Notes: a model not told the origin generated them from the sequence alone. A stretch of 36,435 bases of DNA from JBKBRC01 sp046292345 (GCA_046292345.1 JBKBRC010000027.1:1-36435); one strand, 5' to 3'; counted from the first letter of the stretch, positions 7,879 through 17,102 are shown. A program made the numbers and translations.

Positions 7879-9156
7879 TCAGGCGCCGAAGCGGATGGAG
7901 CGGATGGGCTCGATGCGAGCCGCGGCGCGTGCGGGCAGGTAGGCCGCGAGCGTGCACAGCAGCACAGCGAGCGCGGTCACCCAAACGAAGTCCGGCGCGT
8001 AGAGTTCGACGGGGGCCGCGTCGAGGTAGTAGGCTTCGCGCGGCAGCGGGATGAGCCGGTAGCGGTCTTGCACGAGCCCGAACACGAGCGCGAGCACGGC
8101 GCCGCCGAGCGCGCCCACGACGCCTACCAGGAAGCCGAGGAAGACAAACAGGCGGCGCACGGCCGCGCGGCTGGCACCCATCGCGAGGACCGTCCCGATC
8201 TCGCGCGTCTTCTCGAGCACGACCATCAGCAGCGTGCCGACGATGTTGAACGCGGCCACGAGCACGAGGATCGAGATCACGACCGGAACGATGCTGCGCT
8301 GGAGCGCGACCCAGGCGAAGAGGCCACTGTAGACGTCGTAGATGGAGCGCGCGAAGACAGGCGGCCCCACCTGCTCCGAGATGGCCGCCGCGACGGCGCG
8401 CGCGTCCCGGAGGTCGGTCAGCGTCAGGTCGAGACGGGTCACCTCGTCGGGGCCGAGGCCGGCCAGGCGGCGCGCGTCGGCGAGCGCCACGTACGCGAAG
8501 CGCTCGTCGAAATCGGCAAGGCCGGTTTCGAAGAGCCCGGCGACGTGGAAAACGCGCACGCGCGGACGGGTCTGGCCGGGCGCGCCCGCCGGGCCGCGCG
8601 TGGCGAAAACCGTCACGGCCTCGCCCACGCCCAGGCCGAGGCGGCGCGCGAGTGCCCCCCCGAGCACGAGCCCCGGCCGCCCCTGCGCGTCAGGCGTGAA
8701 CGCGAGCGCGCCGGCCGAAAGGTTCTCGGCGATGAAGGCCTGGCCCTCGGGCTCGGTGCCCCAGAGCAGGACGCCGTCCACAGCCGCCTCGCCGTCTACC
8801 GGCGCCGCGCGCAGCAGCACGAAGTCGATCACGGCAGGCGTGACGCGCTCGACCTGCGCGATCCCGGCCAGACGCGCCGCGAGCGCATCTGCGCCGGCGA
8901 GCGGCTCGCCGAGATAAGACTCTACCTGCACGTGCTGCCCGAAGCCGACGATCTTGGCCTCGATCTCCCGCCCGAAGCCGCGCACGGTCATCAGCGCCAC
9001 GAGCAGCGCCGCCGTGCCGACCGTCACGCCCGCAACTGCGACGGCGGTCACGAAGCGCAGGAAACCGCGGCGCTCGTCGCGCCCGCGCGCGCCCCAGAGG
9101 TAGCGCACCGCGAGGGCGCGCTCGAACGGACCGAGCAGAAACGGGCGAGGGGTCAT
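7879..9156 (-). CDS. LolC/LolE-family ABC transporter permease
   Basis: This 425-residue inner-membrane protein belongs to the FtsX/MacB-like permeases. A first membrane segment lies in FLRFVTAVAVAGVTVGTAALLVALMTV, followed by a large periplasmic domain (MacB-type, about residues 50-270) and three C-terminal membrane segments (IVPVVISILVLVAAFNIVGTLL, FLGFLVGVVGALGGAVLALVFG, FVWVTALAVLLCTLAAYLPA). In Lol systems such permeases move lipoproteins towards the outer membrane with a LolD ATPase, which is not encoded nearby. The ATG at 9154-9156 gives MTPRPFLLGPFERALAVRYL, typical of the family; an upstream open frame is rejected. It is divergent from pruA. Confidence 0.9.
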   Translation of the reverse strand: MTPRPFLLGPFERALAVRYLWGARGRDERRGFLRFVTAVAVAGVTVGTAALLVALMTVRGFGREIEAKIVGFGQHVQVESYLGEPLAGADALAARLAGIAQVERVTPAVIDFVLLRAAPVDGEAAVDGVLLWGTEPEGQAFIAENLSAGALAFTPDAQGRPGLVLGGALARRLGLGVGEAVTVFATRGPAGAPGQTRPRVRVFHVAGLFETGLADFDERFAYVALADARRLAGLGPDEVTRLDLTLTDLRDARAVAAAISEQVGPPVFARSIYDVYSGLFAWVALQRSIVPVVISILVLVAAFNIVGTLLMVVLEKTREIGTVLAMGASRAAVRRLFVFLGFLVGVVGALGGAVLALVFGLVQDRYRLIPLPREAYYLDAAPVELYAPDFVWVTALAVLLCTLAAYLPARAAARIEPIRSIRFGA

Positions 9157-9309
9157 GGGCAGCGTTGGGGCGGGGCGAAGGACGCACGGCGTGCGGGCAA
9201 GTTCGCCCTCGCGGGTGCGGCCCGGTGCCCCGGGTCCGGCGCGCGGCACCGCGAGCCCTCCGCGCCCTCCCGGGCCGGCCCGGACGCGGCCGGCCCGGTC
9301 CGGGCCGAG

Positions 9310-9317
9310 TATCTTTA
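9310..9317 (+). promoter_or_regulatory. candidate -7 element for pruA
   Basis: TATCTTTA is one base from the Bacteroidota TAnnTTTG consensus and lies 43 nt before the pruA start. It is the only AT-rich stretch in a GC-rich divergent spacer. No -33 TTG is visible at 20-21 nt. Confidence 0.4.
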
Positions 9318-9360
9318 CCGCGGCCGCGCGCGCCCTCCCCAAGTCCCTTCCCTGCCGCCC

Positions 9361-11001
9361 ATGCACAACGCCATCGCCCTGCCGCCACCGCCCGTCAACG
9401 AGCCCGTACGCGCCTACGCGCCCGGCTCGCCCGAGCGTACCGCGCTCGCGACCGCACTCGCCGAGATGCGCGCGCAGACGCACGAGGTGCTACCCGTGAT
9501 CGGCGGGCGGCGCGTCGAGACGGGGCGCGTAGACCGGCTCGTCGCGCCGCACGACATCGCGCACGAGGTCGGCACGTTCCACAAAGCGCGCCCCGAGGAC
9601 GTGCAAGCGGCCATCGCGGCGGCACTCGAGGCGCGCCATGACTGGGCGCGCATGGCCTGGACCGACCGCGCGGCCATCTTCCTGCGCGCCGCCGAGCTCC
9701 TTGCCGGGCCCTTCCGCGACCGCATGAACGCGGCCACGATGCTCGGGCAGTCCAAAAACTCGCATCAGGCTGAGATCGATGCGGCCTGCGAGATGGTGGA
9801 CTTCTTCCGCTTCAACGCGCACTTCCTCGCGCAGCTCTACGCCGATCAGCCCCTGAGCCCGCCCGGCTCCTGGAACCGCCTCGAGTACCGGCCCCTCGAG
9901 GGGTTCGTGTTCGCCGTCACGCCGTTCAACTTCACCAGCATTGCGGCCAACCTGCCCACGGCGCCCGCGCTGCTCGGCAACACGGTCGTCTGGAAGCCCG
10001 CCCCCACGCAGATGCTCTCGGCGGGCGTCATCATGGAGCTGCTCGAGGCTGCCGGCCTGCCGCCCGGCGTCGTCAACATGGTGCCGGGCGACGGCGCCGA
10101 CGTGGGCGACCCCGTGCTCGCCAGCGAGCACCTGGCCGGGCTCCACTTCACCGGCTCCACGGCCACGTTCAACCACCTGTGGAAGACCATCGGCGAGAAC
10201 GTGGGGCACTACCGCGCCTACCCACGCATCGTGGGCGAGACAGGCGGCAAGGACTTCATCGTGGCCCACGAATCGGCCGATCCCGAGGCCGTTGCCACGG
10301 CCATCGTGCGCGGCGCGTTCGAATACCAGGGCCAGAAGTGCTCCGCCGCGAGCCGCGTCTACGTCCCCGAGGCGCTCTGGCCCGCCGTGGCCGAGAGCCT
10401 GGCCGCACAGCTGGCCGAGGTGACCGTCGGGCCTGTCGAGGACTTCTCGCACTTCGTCAACGCCGTCATCGACCGGCGCGCCTACGACAAGATCACGGGC
10501 TACCTCGCACGGGCCGCGCAGGCCGAGGGCGTCGAGGTGCTCCACGGCGGCACCTACCGCGACGAAGAAGGCTACTTCATCGACCCGACGGTGCTCCGCG
10601 TCGACGACCCTCAGTACGAGACGATGCGCGAGGAGCTGTTCGGCCCCGTCGCGACGGTGTACGTGGCGCCGGCCTCGATGTCGTTCGACGCCCTGCTTGA
10701 GCTGGTGGACCAGACGAGCCCGTACGCGCTCACCGGGGCCGTCTTCGCGCGCGACCGGGCCGCGCTCGCCCACGCAACGGACCGGCTGCAGGACGCCGCG
10801 GGCAACTTCTACCTCAACGACAAGCCCACGGGGGCCGTCGTGGGCCAGCAGCCCTTCGGCGGCGCGCGCGGCTCGGGCACGAACGACAAGGCGGGATCGG
10901 TGGCCAACCTCTACCGGTGGACGAGCATGCGCGCCATCAAGGAGACGTTCGTCCCGCCGACGCACTTCGCCTACCCGTTCCTCGGGCAGGACGGCCGCTA
11001 G
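9361..11001 (+). CDS. pruA: L-glutamate gamma-semialdehyde dehydrogenase (1-pyrroline-5-carboxylate dehydrogenase)
   Basis: This NAD-dependent aldehyde dehydrogenase oxidises glutamate semialdehyde to glutamate in proline breakdown. The 546-residue length is that of the stand-alone enzyme of Bacteroidota and mitochondria rather than the PutA fusion. Catalytic Glu293 (VGETGGKD) and nucleophile Cys327 (YQGQKCSAASR) are present, as are the cofactor-loop segment LHFTGSTATF and the C-terminal QPFGGARGSGTNDKAGS. The start at 9361 is an ATG after the AT-rich box at 9310; the longer open frame upstream is antisense to the LolC/E gene and is not coding. The proline dehydrogenase gene is not in the window. 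The next gene begins 6 nt after its stop. Confidence 0.97.
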   Translation: MHNAIALPPPPVNEPVRAYAPGSPERTALATALAEMRAQTHEVLPVIGGRRVETGRVDRLVAPHDIAHEVGTFHKARPEDVQAAIAAALEARHDWARMAWTDRAAIFLRAAELLAGPFRDRMNAATMLGQSKNSHQAEIDAACEMVDFFRFNAHFLAQLYADQPLSPPGSWNRLEYRPLEGFVFAVTPFNFTSIAANLPTAPALLGNTVVWKPAPTQMLSAGVIMELLEAAGLPPGVVNMVPGDGADVGDPVLASEHLAGLHFTGSTATFNHLWKTIGENVGHYRAYPRIVGETGGKDFIVAHESADPEAVATAIVRGAFEYQGQKCSAASRVYVPEALWPAVAESLAAQLAEVTVGPVEDFSHFVNAVIDRRAYDKITGYLARAAQAEGVEVLHGGTYRDEEGYFIDPTVLRVDDPQYETMREELFGPVATVYVAPASMSFDALLELVDQTSPYALTGAVFARDRAALAHATDRLQDAAGNFYLNDKPTGAVVGQQPFGGARGSGTNDKAGSVANLYRWTSMRAIKETFVPPTHFAYPFLGQDGR

Positions 11002-11007
11002 CCAGCC

Positions 11008-11502
11008 GTGTCGACGACGTTCCGGAGCGTCCATCACCCCGGGCAAACGCCGCGGGCGCTCGTGGCGCTGCAGGCGCAGGCCCGGCCCGTAGCGGCGGCG
11101 CTGCTTGCCGTGTTCGTCGTCAGCCTGGCCGCGGCGCTCCGCGGGCACGACGTGCTGGCACCCGTAGCCGTGGCCGTGCCGGCAGCCTACGCCCTCGGCG
11201 CGACGTTCGGCATGAGCTCGGCCGCGCGCACGCCGGCCGAGCTCCATGTGGCCGGCGGGACGGCAGCGCTCCGCTCGGTGTGGGACGCTGCGCGCGGGCG
11301 GCCGGCAACCTTCGCGCCCGTGCTCTCGGCCCGCATGGTGCGCGGCGAGGTGCTGCTCGGCCTCGGCGACGCCATCGTCGTGCTCCGCGAGCGCGACTGG
11401 GGCGACGACTTCGAGGCCGTCTTCGTCGCGCTCGTCGATGCCGCTACCGCCTGTCGCCTCAGTGCCGCTGACGAGCCGCTGCGCAGCGCCCCTCCGGCAT
11501 GA
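11008..11502 (+). CDS. small membrane protein of unknown function
   Basis: This 164-residue protein is not recognised. It starts with GTG at 11008. It has two adjacent hydrophobic segments (about residues 27-45 and 50-68) followed by a soluble C-terminal half with a regular beta-like pattern (GEVLLGLGDAIVVLRERDWGDDFEAVFVALVD). This arrangement suggests a membrane-anchored cytoplasmic domain. It starts 6 nt after pruA and its stop overlaps the start of the zinc-ribbon gene (ATGA at 11499-11502), so translation of the two is likely coupled. Confidence 0.7.
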   Translation: MSTTFRSVHHPGQTPRALVALQAQARPVAAALLAVFVVSLAAALRGHDVLAPVAVAVPAAYALGATFGMSSAARTPAELHVAGGTAALRSVWDAARGRPATFAPVLSARMVRGEVLLGLGDAIVVLRERDWGDDFEAVFVALVDAATACRLSAADEPLRSAPPA

Positions 11503-12022
11503 ACCCCGACATCAGACCGAGAGCGGCGCTCCAGCGGTCGCTTTTCGACGGCGCCGCTTTCGACGGCGCGGCGCCCGAGGTGCCGGCGCCCGAGGTGCCG
11601 GCGCCCGAGGTGCCGGCGCCCGGCGACTGTGCAGGCAGAAGCGGCACGGGTGAATTTGGTGCAATAACGGAACATATCCTCCCGCCGTCTCTCCGGGTCC
11701 ACTGCCCCGGCTGCGGCGCGGCGCTGGTGGCCTTCCGCGCCTTGCTCCGCTGTCCGCACTGCTCCTACTTCGCCTCCTGCGGAGANNNNNNNNNNNNNNN
11801 NNNNNNNNNNNNNNNNNNNNNNNNNNNNNNNNNNNNNNNNNNNNNNNNNNNNNNNNNNNNNNNNNNNNNNNNNNNNNNNNNNNNNTAACGGAACATATCC
11901 TCCCGCCGTCTCTCCGGGTCCACTGCCCCGGCTGCGGCGCGGCGCTGGTGGCCTTCCGCGCCTTGCTCCGCTGTCCGCACTGCTCCTACTTCGCCTCCTG
12001 CGGAGACGCGGCGCGGCGCTGA
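11499..12022 (+). CDS. small zinc-ribbon protein with pentapeptide-repeat linker, split by an assembly gap
   Basis: If the 121-bp duplication around the N run is collapsed, one continuous frame of about 100 residues runs from ATG 11499 to TGA 12020-12022. The N-terminus contains QRSLFDG, similar to the beta-clamp-binding pattern QxSLF. Then come five pentapeptides (FDGAA twice, PEVPA three times) encoded by 15-bp repeats, then a two-knuckle zinc ribbon (CPGCG ... CPHC) ending SCGDAARR. Codons around GEFGAITEH are AT-rich and include the TGCAATAACGG motif. It overlaps the preceding gene by 4 nt and is followed 12 nt later by a GntR gene. The zinc ribbon is clear; the function is unknown. Confidence 0.72.
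11574..11618 (+). repeat. 15-bp in-frame tandem repeat, three copies
   Basis: CCCGAGGTGCCGGCG is repeated at 11574, 11589 and 11604, encoding PEVPA units. Two further 15-bp units encoding FDGAA lie directly before it (11544-11573). The copy number may vary without breaking the frame. Confidence 0.85.
11665..12006. other. 100-N scaffold gap flanked by an exact 121-bp duplication (probable unmerged contig overlap)
   Basis: Positions 11665-11785 and 11886-12006 are identical over 121 bp, and 11786-11885 is exactly 100 N. The duplication starts and ends flush with the gap, as expected when two contigs sharing an assembly overlap are joined with a filler of unknown size. Collapsing it restores one intact reading frame. 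Confidence 0.85.
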
Positions 12023-12034
12023 CCCCCTCCCCTC

Positions 12035-12955
12035 GTGATTACGCTCGACCGCGGCGCCCCCCTCCCCATCGGCGAGCAGCTCGTTGAGCAGCTCCGGTAC
12101 CATGTCGCCGCGGGCCGCTACAAGCCGGGCGAGGGGCTGCCGTCCACCCGCGCCCTCGGCGAGCAGCTCGGGATCTCGTTTCACACCGTCCGCAAGGCCT
12201 ACCAGCGCCTGGCCGAAGAAGGCGTGCTCGAGGTCGGGCGCGGTGGCTACGTCGTGGCCGCGCAGGCGGCGCTCTCGCACGCGGCGCGGCTCGAGCGCGC
12301 CTCGGGCGTAGTGCAGGAGGCGCTGCGGCAGCTCGTCGCCCTCGGCCTGCGCGACGAAGAGGCCGAGTACGTCTTTCAGGAACAGCTCCAGTTCTTCGAC
12401 CGCCCGGGAGAGCGCCGCAAGCTGCTCTTTGCCGCGCCCTACCGCGAACTGGCCGAGAGCGGGGCCGAGCAGACGACGAGCGCGCTCCAGGAGCGCGTCG
12501 AGCCCGTCACGCTGGCTGAACTGCGGCGCCACGCGGCCGCCGACGCCATCATCACGCCCCTGCCGCACCTGGCCGCCGTGCGCCAGGCCGTGCCGCAGGC
12601 CGAGGTGGCCGGAGTCGTGATCGGCTACGCGCACGACGTGCTCGAGCGGATCGCGCGGCTGATGCCTCCCGAAGCGCTCGCGCTCGTCACGCGGCACCCG
12701 GACGCGGTGGCGCCGCTCGGCGACGCGGTGCGCGCACTCACGGGCTTCGCCGGGCAGACGACCGGCGTACACGTAGACGTCGAGCGCCGGCAACTCGAGG
12801 TAGCCATGCGCCAGGCCGATCTCGTGCTGGCCACGCCGCAGGCGCGCCGCCGCGCGCGCGCCCTCGCGCAGCAGCTCGGGCGCACCTACGCCGAGCTCGC
12901 GCCGCTCGTGGCGCCGGAGTCGCTCAGCCGCGTCCGCGAGGCCCTCGGGCGCTAG
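12035..12955 (+). CDS. GntR-family transcriptional regulator
   Basis: This 306-residue regulator starts with GTG at 12035. The N-terminal winged helix is typical of the short YtrA-like GntR group (PIGEQLVEQLRYHVAAGRYKPGEGLPSTRALGEQLGISFHTVRKAYQRL, ending GRGGYVV). The long C-terminal part (residues 80-306) is not a recognisable FCD, UTRA or aminotransferase domain. Repeated AIITPLPHLAAV, GVVIGYA and ADLVLATPQ strands suggest a periplasmic-binding-like or Rossmann-like ligand domain. The target is unknown; the small membrane and zinc-ribbon genes just upstream are candidates. It converges with pgpH. Confidence 0.85.
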   Translation: MITLDRGAPLPIGEQLVEQLRYHVAAGRYKPGEGLPSTRALGEQLGISFHTVRKAYQRLAEEGVLEVGRGGYVVAAQAALSHAARLERASGVVQEALRQLVALGLRDEEAEYVFQEQLQFFDRPGERRKLLFAAPYRELAESGAEQTTSALQERVEPVTLAELRRHAAADAIITPLPHLAAVRQAVPQAEVAGVVIGYAHDVLERIARLMPPEALALVTRHPDAVAPLGDAVRALTGFAGQTTGVHVDVERRQLEVAMRQADLVLATPQARRRARALAQQLGRTYAELAPLVAPESLSRVREALGR

Positions 12956-12981
12956 CGCGGCCCGGGGCGTTGCCTGTCGCC

Positions 12982-12996
12982 CGGGGCCTTGCCCCG
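12982..12996. terminator. weak hairpin between convergent GntR and pgpH genes
   Basis: CGGGGC-CTT-GCCCCG forms a 6-bp stem in the 47-nt convergent spacer, which also holds an imperfect direct repeat (CCCGGGGCGTTGCC / CCCGGGGCCTTGCC). There is no T-run, so its role as a terminator is only a suggestion. Confidence 0.25.
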
Positions 12997-13002
12997 AGCG
13001 GC

Positions 13003-15510
13003 TCACCCCATCGTCGCCCGCTCCTCGGAGGTCGGCGCCGCCCCCTGCGGGCCGGCGCTGCCCGCGTCCGCGTCATCCGCGTCGTCCGCCTCTGCGCCGC
13101 GGTGCGACCCGGCCTCGGACAGCTGCTCGGGCGGCGTCGCGCTCCCAGCCGGGACCTGACCGGCGCTGCCGCCCTCGTCGGCCGACGACGCCTCCTGGCC
13201 GGGGTATTTGACCCGGAAGTGGTAGATGCCGCAGAGGATCGAGAGGAACGTCTCCTTGATGCGGGAGAGGTCCGAGAACGTCAGGCTCGAGCTGTTGAGC
13301 TGCCCGTCCTCGATGCGCGCCTTGAAGATGCTGTCGATGAGCGCCTCGAGCCGGCGGGGCGTGGGCCGGTCAAGCGAGCGGCTGGCGGCCTCGACCGAGT
13401 CGGCGAGCATGACGACGGCCTGCTCGTTGGTCTGCGGGCGCGGGCCGGGATAGCGGAACTCCGCCTCGTCCACCGGCGGCCCGTCGGGGCCGGCCTGCTC
13501 CTGCGCGCGGCGGTAGAAGTACTCAATGAGCGCCGTGCCGTGGTGCGTCGGAATGAAGTCGTAGATCACCTTGGGCAGGCGCTGCTCGCGGGCCAGCTCG
13601 GCGCCGTCCTTGACGTGCGCCGCGATCACGAGGGCGCTCATGTAAGGCGAGAGGCGGTCGTGCGGGTTCTCGCCCGGCCGCTGGTTCTCGATGAAGTACT
13701 CCGGCTTGATCATCTTGCCAATGTCGTGGTAGAGCGCGCCCACGCGGGCCCGGAGCGCGTTGGCGCCGATGGCATCGGCGGCGGCCTCGGCCAGGTTGGC
13801 CACCTGCAGGACGTGGCTGAACGTGCCCGGCGCGCGCAGCGAGAGCTCTTTCAGGAGCGGCCGGTTGGTGTCCGAGAGCTCGAGCAGCGTCAGGTCTGTC
13901 GTCACGCCGAACGTGCGCTCGAACGCCCACAGGATGGGAGCAGCGAGCAGGATGAGCACGGCGTGGACGCCGGCGGCCGTCAGGTCACCCAGGAGGCGCC
14001 CGCTGAGCGGATCGGCGCGAAGCGCGGCGAAGGCGAACAGGATGGCCGCGAACGTGCCGAAGACGAGCCCGGCTGTCGCCAGCAGCTGGCTGCGGCTCTT
14101 GACGTCGCGGACCGAGAAGACGGCCATGATGCCTGCGAGCAGCGTAGCGAACGTGAACGTGAAGTCGTAGCCGCTGAGCAGGCCGCCCAGTAGCGCGAGC
14201 GTCATCGTGACGAAGCTGCCCACGCGGCTGTCATAGATGATCGTCAGCAGGACCGATACGAGCGCGACCGGCACGCCGTAGCGCGCCGAGCCGCCAACGC
14301 TGCCCGCGATCATGAAGCCGACCAGCGCGGCGGCCACGAGCAGCGCGATCAGCAGCAACTGGCGCAGGTCCTCCACGAGCGGCCGGCGCAGCAGCAGCAG
14401 GTAGAGCGCGAGCAGCGTGAGCGCCGCCAGCACGAGGACGGTCCGCCCGGCGACGGTGCGCACCCAGCTGCTGCCGCCGGCGCGCTCGCGCTGCGCCAGC
14501 ACGAGCGAGCGCAGCTGGTCGTAGCGCTCGGGCGTGACCTCGTCCCCGCGGCGGATGATGGTCATGCCCTGCTGCACGCGCCCGCGCGTGGGCTGCACCT
14601 CGGCCATGCGCTCCTCAACGCGCAGCCGCGTCGCCTCCTCCTGGAACACGAGCGAGGGCTCGAGCACCGTCCGAAGCAGCGTCGCCCCAACCTCCACCGT
14701 GTCGGGACGGCCCTCGAACGTGGCCGCGAGCGACTGCCGGGCCAGCACGAGCGCCTCGCCGACGCTGAGCACGTCGGCGGCCGGCACGAGGCGCTCGGTG
14801 CGCTCGCGCGGGTCGACGTTGCGCACGACGATCTCGGCGCTGCGCACCGAGTCGCGCGCGACGTCGAACACGCCGCGGGCGAGCAGTTCGCGGCTCAGGC
14901 GGGCCGTCTCGTCGAGCAGCTGGTCCGCGAGCGAGGTCCGCCGTACGCCTACGGCCTGCTCCAGGGCCGACTGCGCCAGGTAGCCCCACTCGCGGTCGGA
15001 GAGCGTGAGCGGGATACGGTCGCGGAGCGCGAAGAAGCGGAGCGAGTCGGCGCGGGCGGCGGCGCCGTCGCCGTCGCGCCGGGCGAGTTGCCAGCTGGCG
15101 AACGCGCCCAGCGCCGGACTCAGGCGCGCGCGCAGCGAGTCGACGCGCGCGAGCGTGACCGCGAGCGCCTCCGGGTTCTCGTTGAAGATGCCCGGCTCGG
15201 AGAGGCGCACCGAGTCGCGGCGGGCCTCGATCTCGGCTTCGGGCAGGCGGATTGCAAAGTCGAACGGCGCCACCACGTCGTCCGTCCGCCACACGTCCCC
15301 GATGCGGCCCGTGCCGTCGTAGACCGACGCGCGCGGGAACGCGAGCAGCCCGAGCACGGCTAGCGCGGCCAGCACGGCCAGGCGGATGCCCACCTCGCGC
15401 GGCGTCAGGCGGGGCGCGGGGTCGCTCGGGCGGCCCTCCAGGCGGAGGCCGGCGCGCCGCGATCGGGAGGCGGCGCTCGTCGGCAGGGGCAGGCGTCGGA
15501 GCAGGCTCAT
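13003..15510 (-). CDS. pgpH: 7TM-HD family phosphohydrolase, PgpH-like c-di-AMP phosphodiesterase
   Basis: This 835-residue membrane protein should hydrolyse cyclic di-AMP, as PgpH does in Firmicutes. After a short cytoplasmic leader there is one membrane segment (about residues 40-60), a large extracytoplasmic 7TMR-HDED-type domain with many charged helices, a block of about seven membrane helices, and a cytoplasmic HD domain. The HD motif is YHDIGKMIKPEYF, followed by the second metal site (HVKDGAELA) and FIPTHHGT. The C-terminal tail is Glu/Ala-rich. The ATG at 15508-15510 overlaps the stop of the symporter gene (ATGA), so the two are translationally coupled. It is the last gene of the rodZ-ligA operon. 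Whether this genome makes c-di-AMP cannot be judged from the window. Confidence 0.93.
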   Translation of the reverse strand: MSLLRRLPLPTSAASRSRRAGLRLEGRPSDPAPRLTPREVGIRLAVLAALAVLGLLAFPRASVYDGTGRIGDVWRTDDVVAPFDFAIRLPEAEIEARRDSVRLSEPGIFNENPEALAVTLARVDSLRARLSPALGAFASWQLARRDGDGAAARADSLRFFALRDRIPLTLSDREWGYLAQSALEQAVGVRRTSLADQLLDETARLSRELLARGVFDVARDSVRSAEIVVRNVDPRERTERLVPAADVLSVGEALVLARQSLAATFEGRPDTVEVGATLLRTVLEPSLVFQEEATRLRVEERMAEVQPTRGRVQQGMTIIRRGDEVTPERYDQLRSLVLAQRERAGGSSWVRTVAGRTVLVLAALTLLALYLLLLRRPLVEDLRQLLLIALLVAAALVGFMIAGSVGGSARYGVPVALVSVLLTIIYDSRVGSFVTMTLALLGGLLSGYDFTFTFATLLAGIMAVFSVRDVKSRSQLLATAGLVFGTFAAILFAFAALRADPLSGRLLGDLTAAGVHAVLILLAAPILWAFERTFGVTTDLTLLELSDTNRPLLKELSLRAPGTFSHVLQVANLAEAAADAIGANALRARVGALYHDIGKMIKPEYFIENQRPGENPHDRLSPYMSALVIAAHVKDGAELAREQRLPKVIYDFIPTHHGTALIEYFYRRAQEQAGPDGPPVDEAEFRYPGPRPQTNEQAVVMLADSVEAASRSLDRPTPRRLEALIDSIFKARIEDGQLNSSSLTFSDLSRIKETFLSILCGIYHFRVKYPGQEASSADEGGSAGQVPAGSATPPEQLSEAGSHRGAEADDADDADAGSAGPQGAAPTSEERATMG

Positions 15511-17102
15511 GGGCGTGGCACGGGAGGATACGGACGCGCGGCCTCCGCCGCAGGCTCCGGGCGGGGATCTCGCGGCCTGTGGCGCAGCGCGAGCAGTGTG
15601 CCGAGCGCCGTCATCAGGACCGTGCCGATGAGCGGGTAGAGCGGCCAGGCCACGGGCAGGAGACCGCCTGCCGCGCGCGCGGCGACGTCCGGGCGCCAGG
15701 CGAACGTCCACGCGCCGGCGGTTGTGCTGTAGTGGAGCCCGAAGATGAGCGCCGTCATGGCCGCGATCGTGACGACGAACGCGATGGCAGCGTCGGCCTG
15801 CGTGGCGCGGCGGCTGGCGAGCCCGAGCACGAACGCGCCGAGCAGCCCGCCGTAGGTGAACCCCGCGATGCCCAGCCCGAGCTCGACGACCGGGTGGTCG
15901 GTGCCTTCGAAGAGCATCGCGAAGCCGACGAACACGCCGGCCCAGACGAGCGTCAGCGCGCGGCTGAGGCGCAGCGACGCCTCGGGCGAGGGCGCCCGCC
16001 CCCGGACGCGCTCGACGAGGTCGTGCAGCGTGGAGCCGGCGAGCGCGTTGAGCGACGACGAGAGCGTGCTCATGGCCGCGGCCAGGATGCCGGCCAGCAG
16101 CAGCCCGCGCACGCCCGAGGGCATCTCTTGCAGAATGAACAGCGGGAAAACCTCGTCACCGCGCGCCAGGCCGAGCTCGGCCGGCGTCTGCCCGCCGTAG
16201 AACGCCCACAAGCCCAGCCCGACGGCCAGGAACAGCGCGAACTGGGCCATCACGCCCACTCCGCTCCCCACGAGTGCGAGCCGGCTCTCGCTGAGCGAGC
16301 GGCACGCGAGCACGCGCTGCACGACGAGCTGGTCGGCCCCGTGCGAGGCCATCGAGAACAGGGCGCCCCCAAGCAGTGCCACCGGCAGCACGTACGGGCT
16401 CGTGAGCCAGACCGAGAGCGAGCGGCCAGCGCCGGTATCCACGAGGGCCGTTTTGCCCTCGGCCACGGCGGCAGGCCAGGCGCCGGCCAGGCTCGGCGCG
16501 AGCAGCACCAGCGCCCACAGCGCCCCGCCCACGTAGACGAGCATCTGCGCCACGTCCATCCACACGACTGCGCGCAGGCCGCCCACGTACGTGTAGGCCG
16601 CCGTCACGACACCGATCGTGGCGATGATGAGCGGGTAGCCGAGGTCGTAGCCCGCCGCAAGCGCGATCACGCGAATCGGGATGGCGGTCGCAAAGAGGCG
16701 GACGCCGTCGGCGAGCAGGCGCGTGGCCAGGAACGTGACAGCGGCCAGGCCGCGCAGGCCGTCGCCGAAACGGCTGCCGAGGAACGCATACGCGGTTTCC
16801 ATCTCGCCGCGCGCGTAGCGTGGCAGCAGCCACACCGCCACCACGACGCGCCCGATGAGGTAGCCGAGCGCAAGCTGGAGGAACGTCAGCGCGCCGCCGT
16901 AGGCGATGGCCGGCACGCCGATCACGGTGAGCGTGCTCGTCTCCGTAGCGACGATCGAGAAGCAGACGGCCCACCAGGGCAGGTCGCGCCCGCCCAGAAA
17001 GTAGTCCGTCGCGCTGCGCTGCCGTCCCCCGGCGTAGAGCCCGAAGGCCACGACGCCCGCGGCGTAGAGCGCAAGCACGGTCAGGTCGAGCGGCGTGAGC
17101 AC
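15507..17102 (-). CDS. sodium:solute symporter family protein
   Basis: This 531-residue inner-membrane transporter is of the SSS/SLC5 family and has about 13 hydrophobic segments. The N-terminal half shows FGLYAGGRQRSATDYFLGGRDLPWW and a Ser/Thr-rich helix (IVATETSTLTVIGVPA) where the family binds sodium. The middle part contains GVMAQFALFLAVGLGLW and a helix AMSTLSSSLNALAGS that is a typical second sodium-site segment. The solute cannot be inferred. The start is GTG at 17100-17102, 34 nt after the DUF6913-like gene, and the stop overlaps the pgpH start by 4 nt. Confidence 0.92.
   Translation of the reverse strand: MLTPLDLTVLALYAAGVVAFGLYAGGRQRSATDYFLGGRDLPWWAVCFSIVATETSTLTVIGVPAIAYGGALTFLQLALGYLIGRVVVAVWLLPRYARGEMETAYAFLGSRFGDGLRGLAAVTFLATRLLADGVRLFATAIPIRVIALAAGYDLGYPLIIATIGVVTAAYTYVGGLRAVVWMDVAQMLVYVGGALWALVLLAPSLAGAWPAAVAEGKTALVDTGAGRSLSVWLTSPYVLPVALLGGALFSMASHGADQLVVQRVLACRSLSESRLALVGSGVGVMAQFALFLAVGLGLWAFYGGQTPAELGLARGDEVFPLFILQEMPSGVRGLLLAGILAAAMSTLSSSLNALAGSTLHDLVERVRGRAPSPEASLRLSRALTLVWAGVFVGFAMLFEGTDHPVVELGLGIAGFTYGGLLGAFVLGLASRRATQADAAIAFVVTIAAMTALIFGLHYSTTAGAWTFAWRPDVAARAAGGLLPVAWPLYPLIGTVLMTALGTLLALRHRPRDPRPEPAAEAARPYPPVPRP

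Noticed and set aside
7828..9360. Long plus-strand frame upstream of and in frame with pruA
   Set aside because: It is antisense to the peroxiredoxin and LolC/E genes and is Arg/Glu/His-rich low complexity. PruA homology starts at 9361.
9490..11247. 585-residue minus-strand frame
   Set aside because: Antisense to pruA; Arg/His/Gly-rich shadow.
11665..12006. 121-bp duplication as a true genomic repeat
   Set aside because: Flush with a filler gap on both sides, and one merged copy gives an intact gene; an assembly overlap is simpler.
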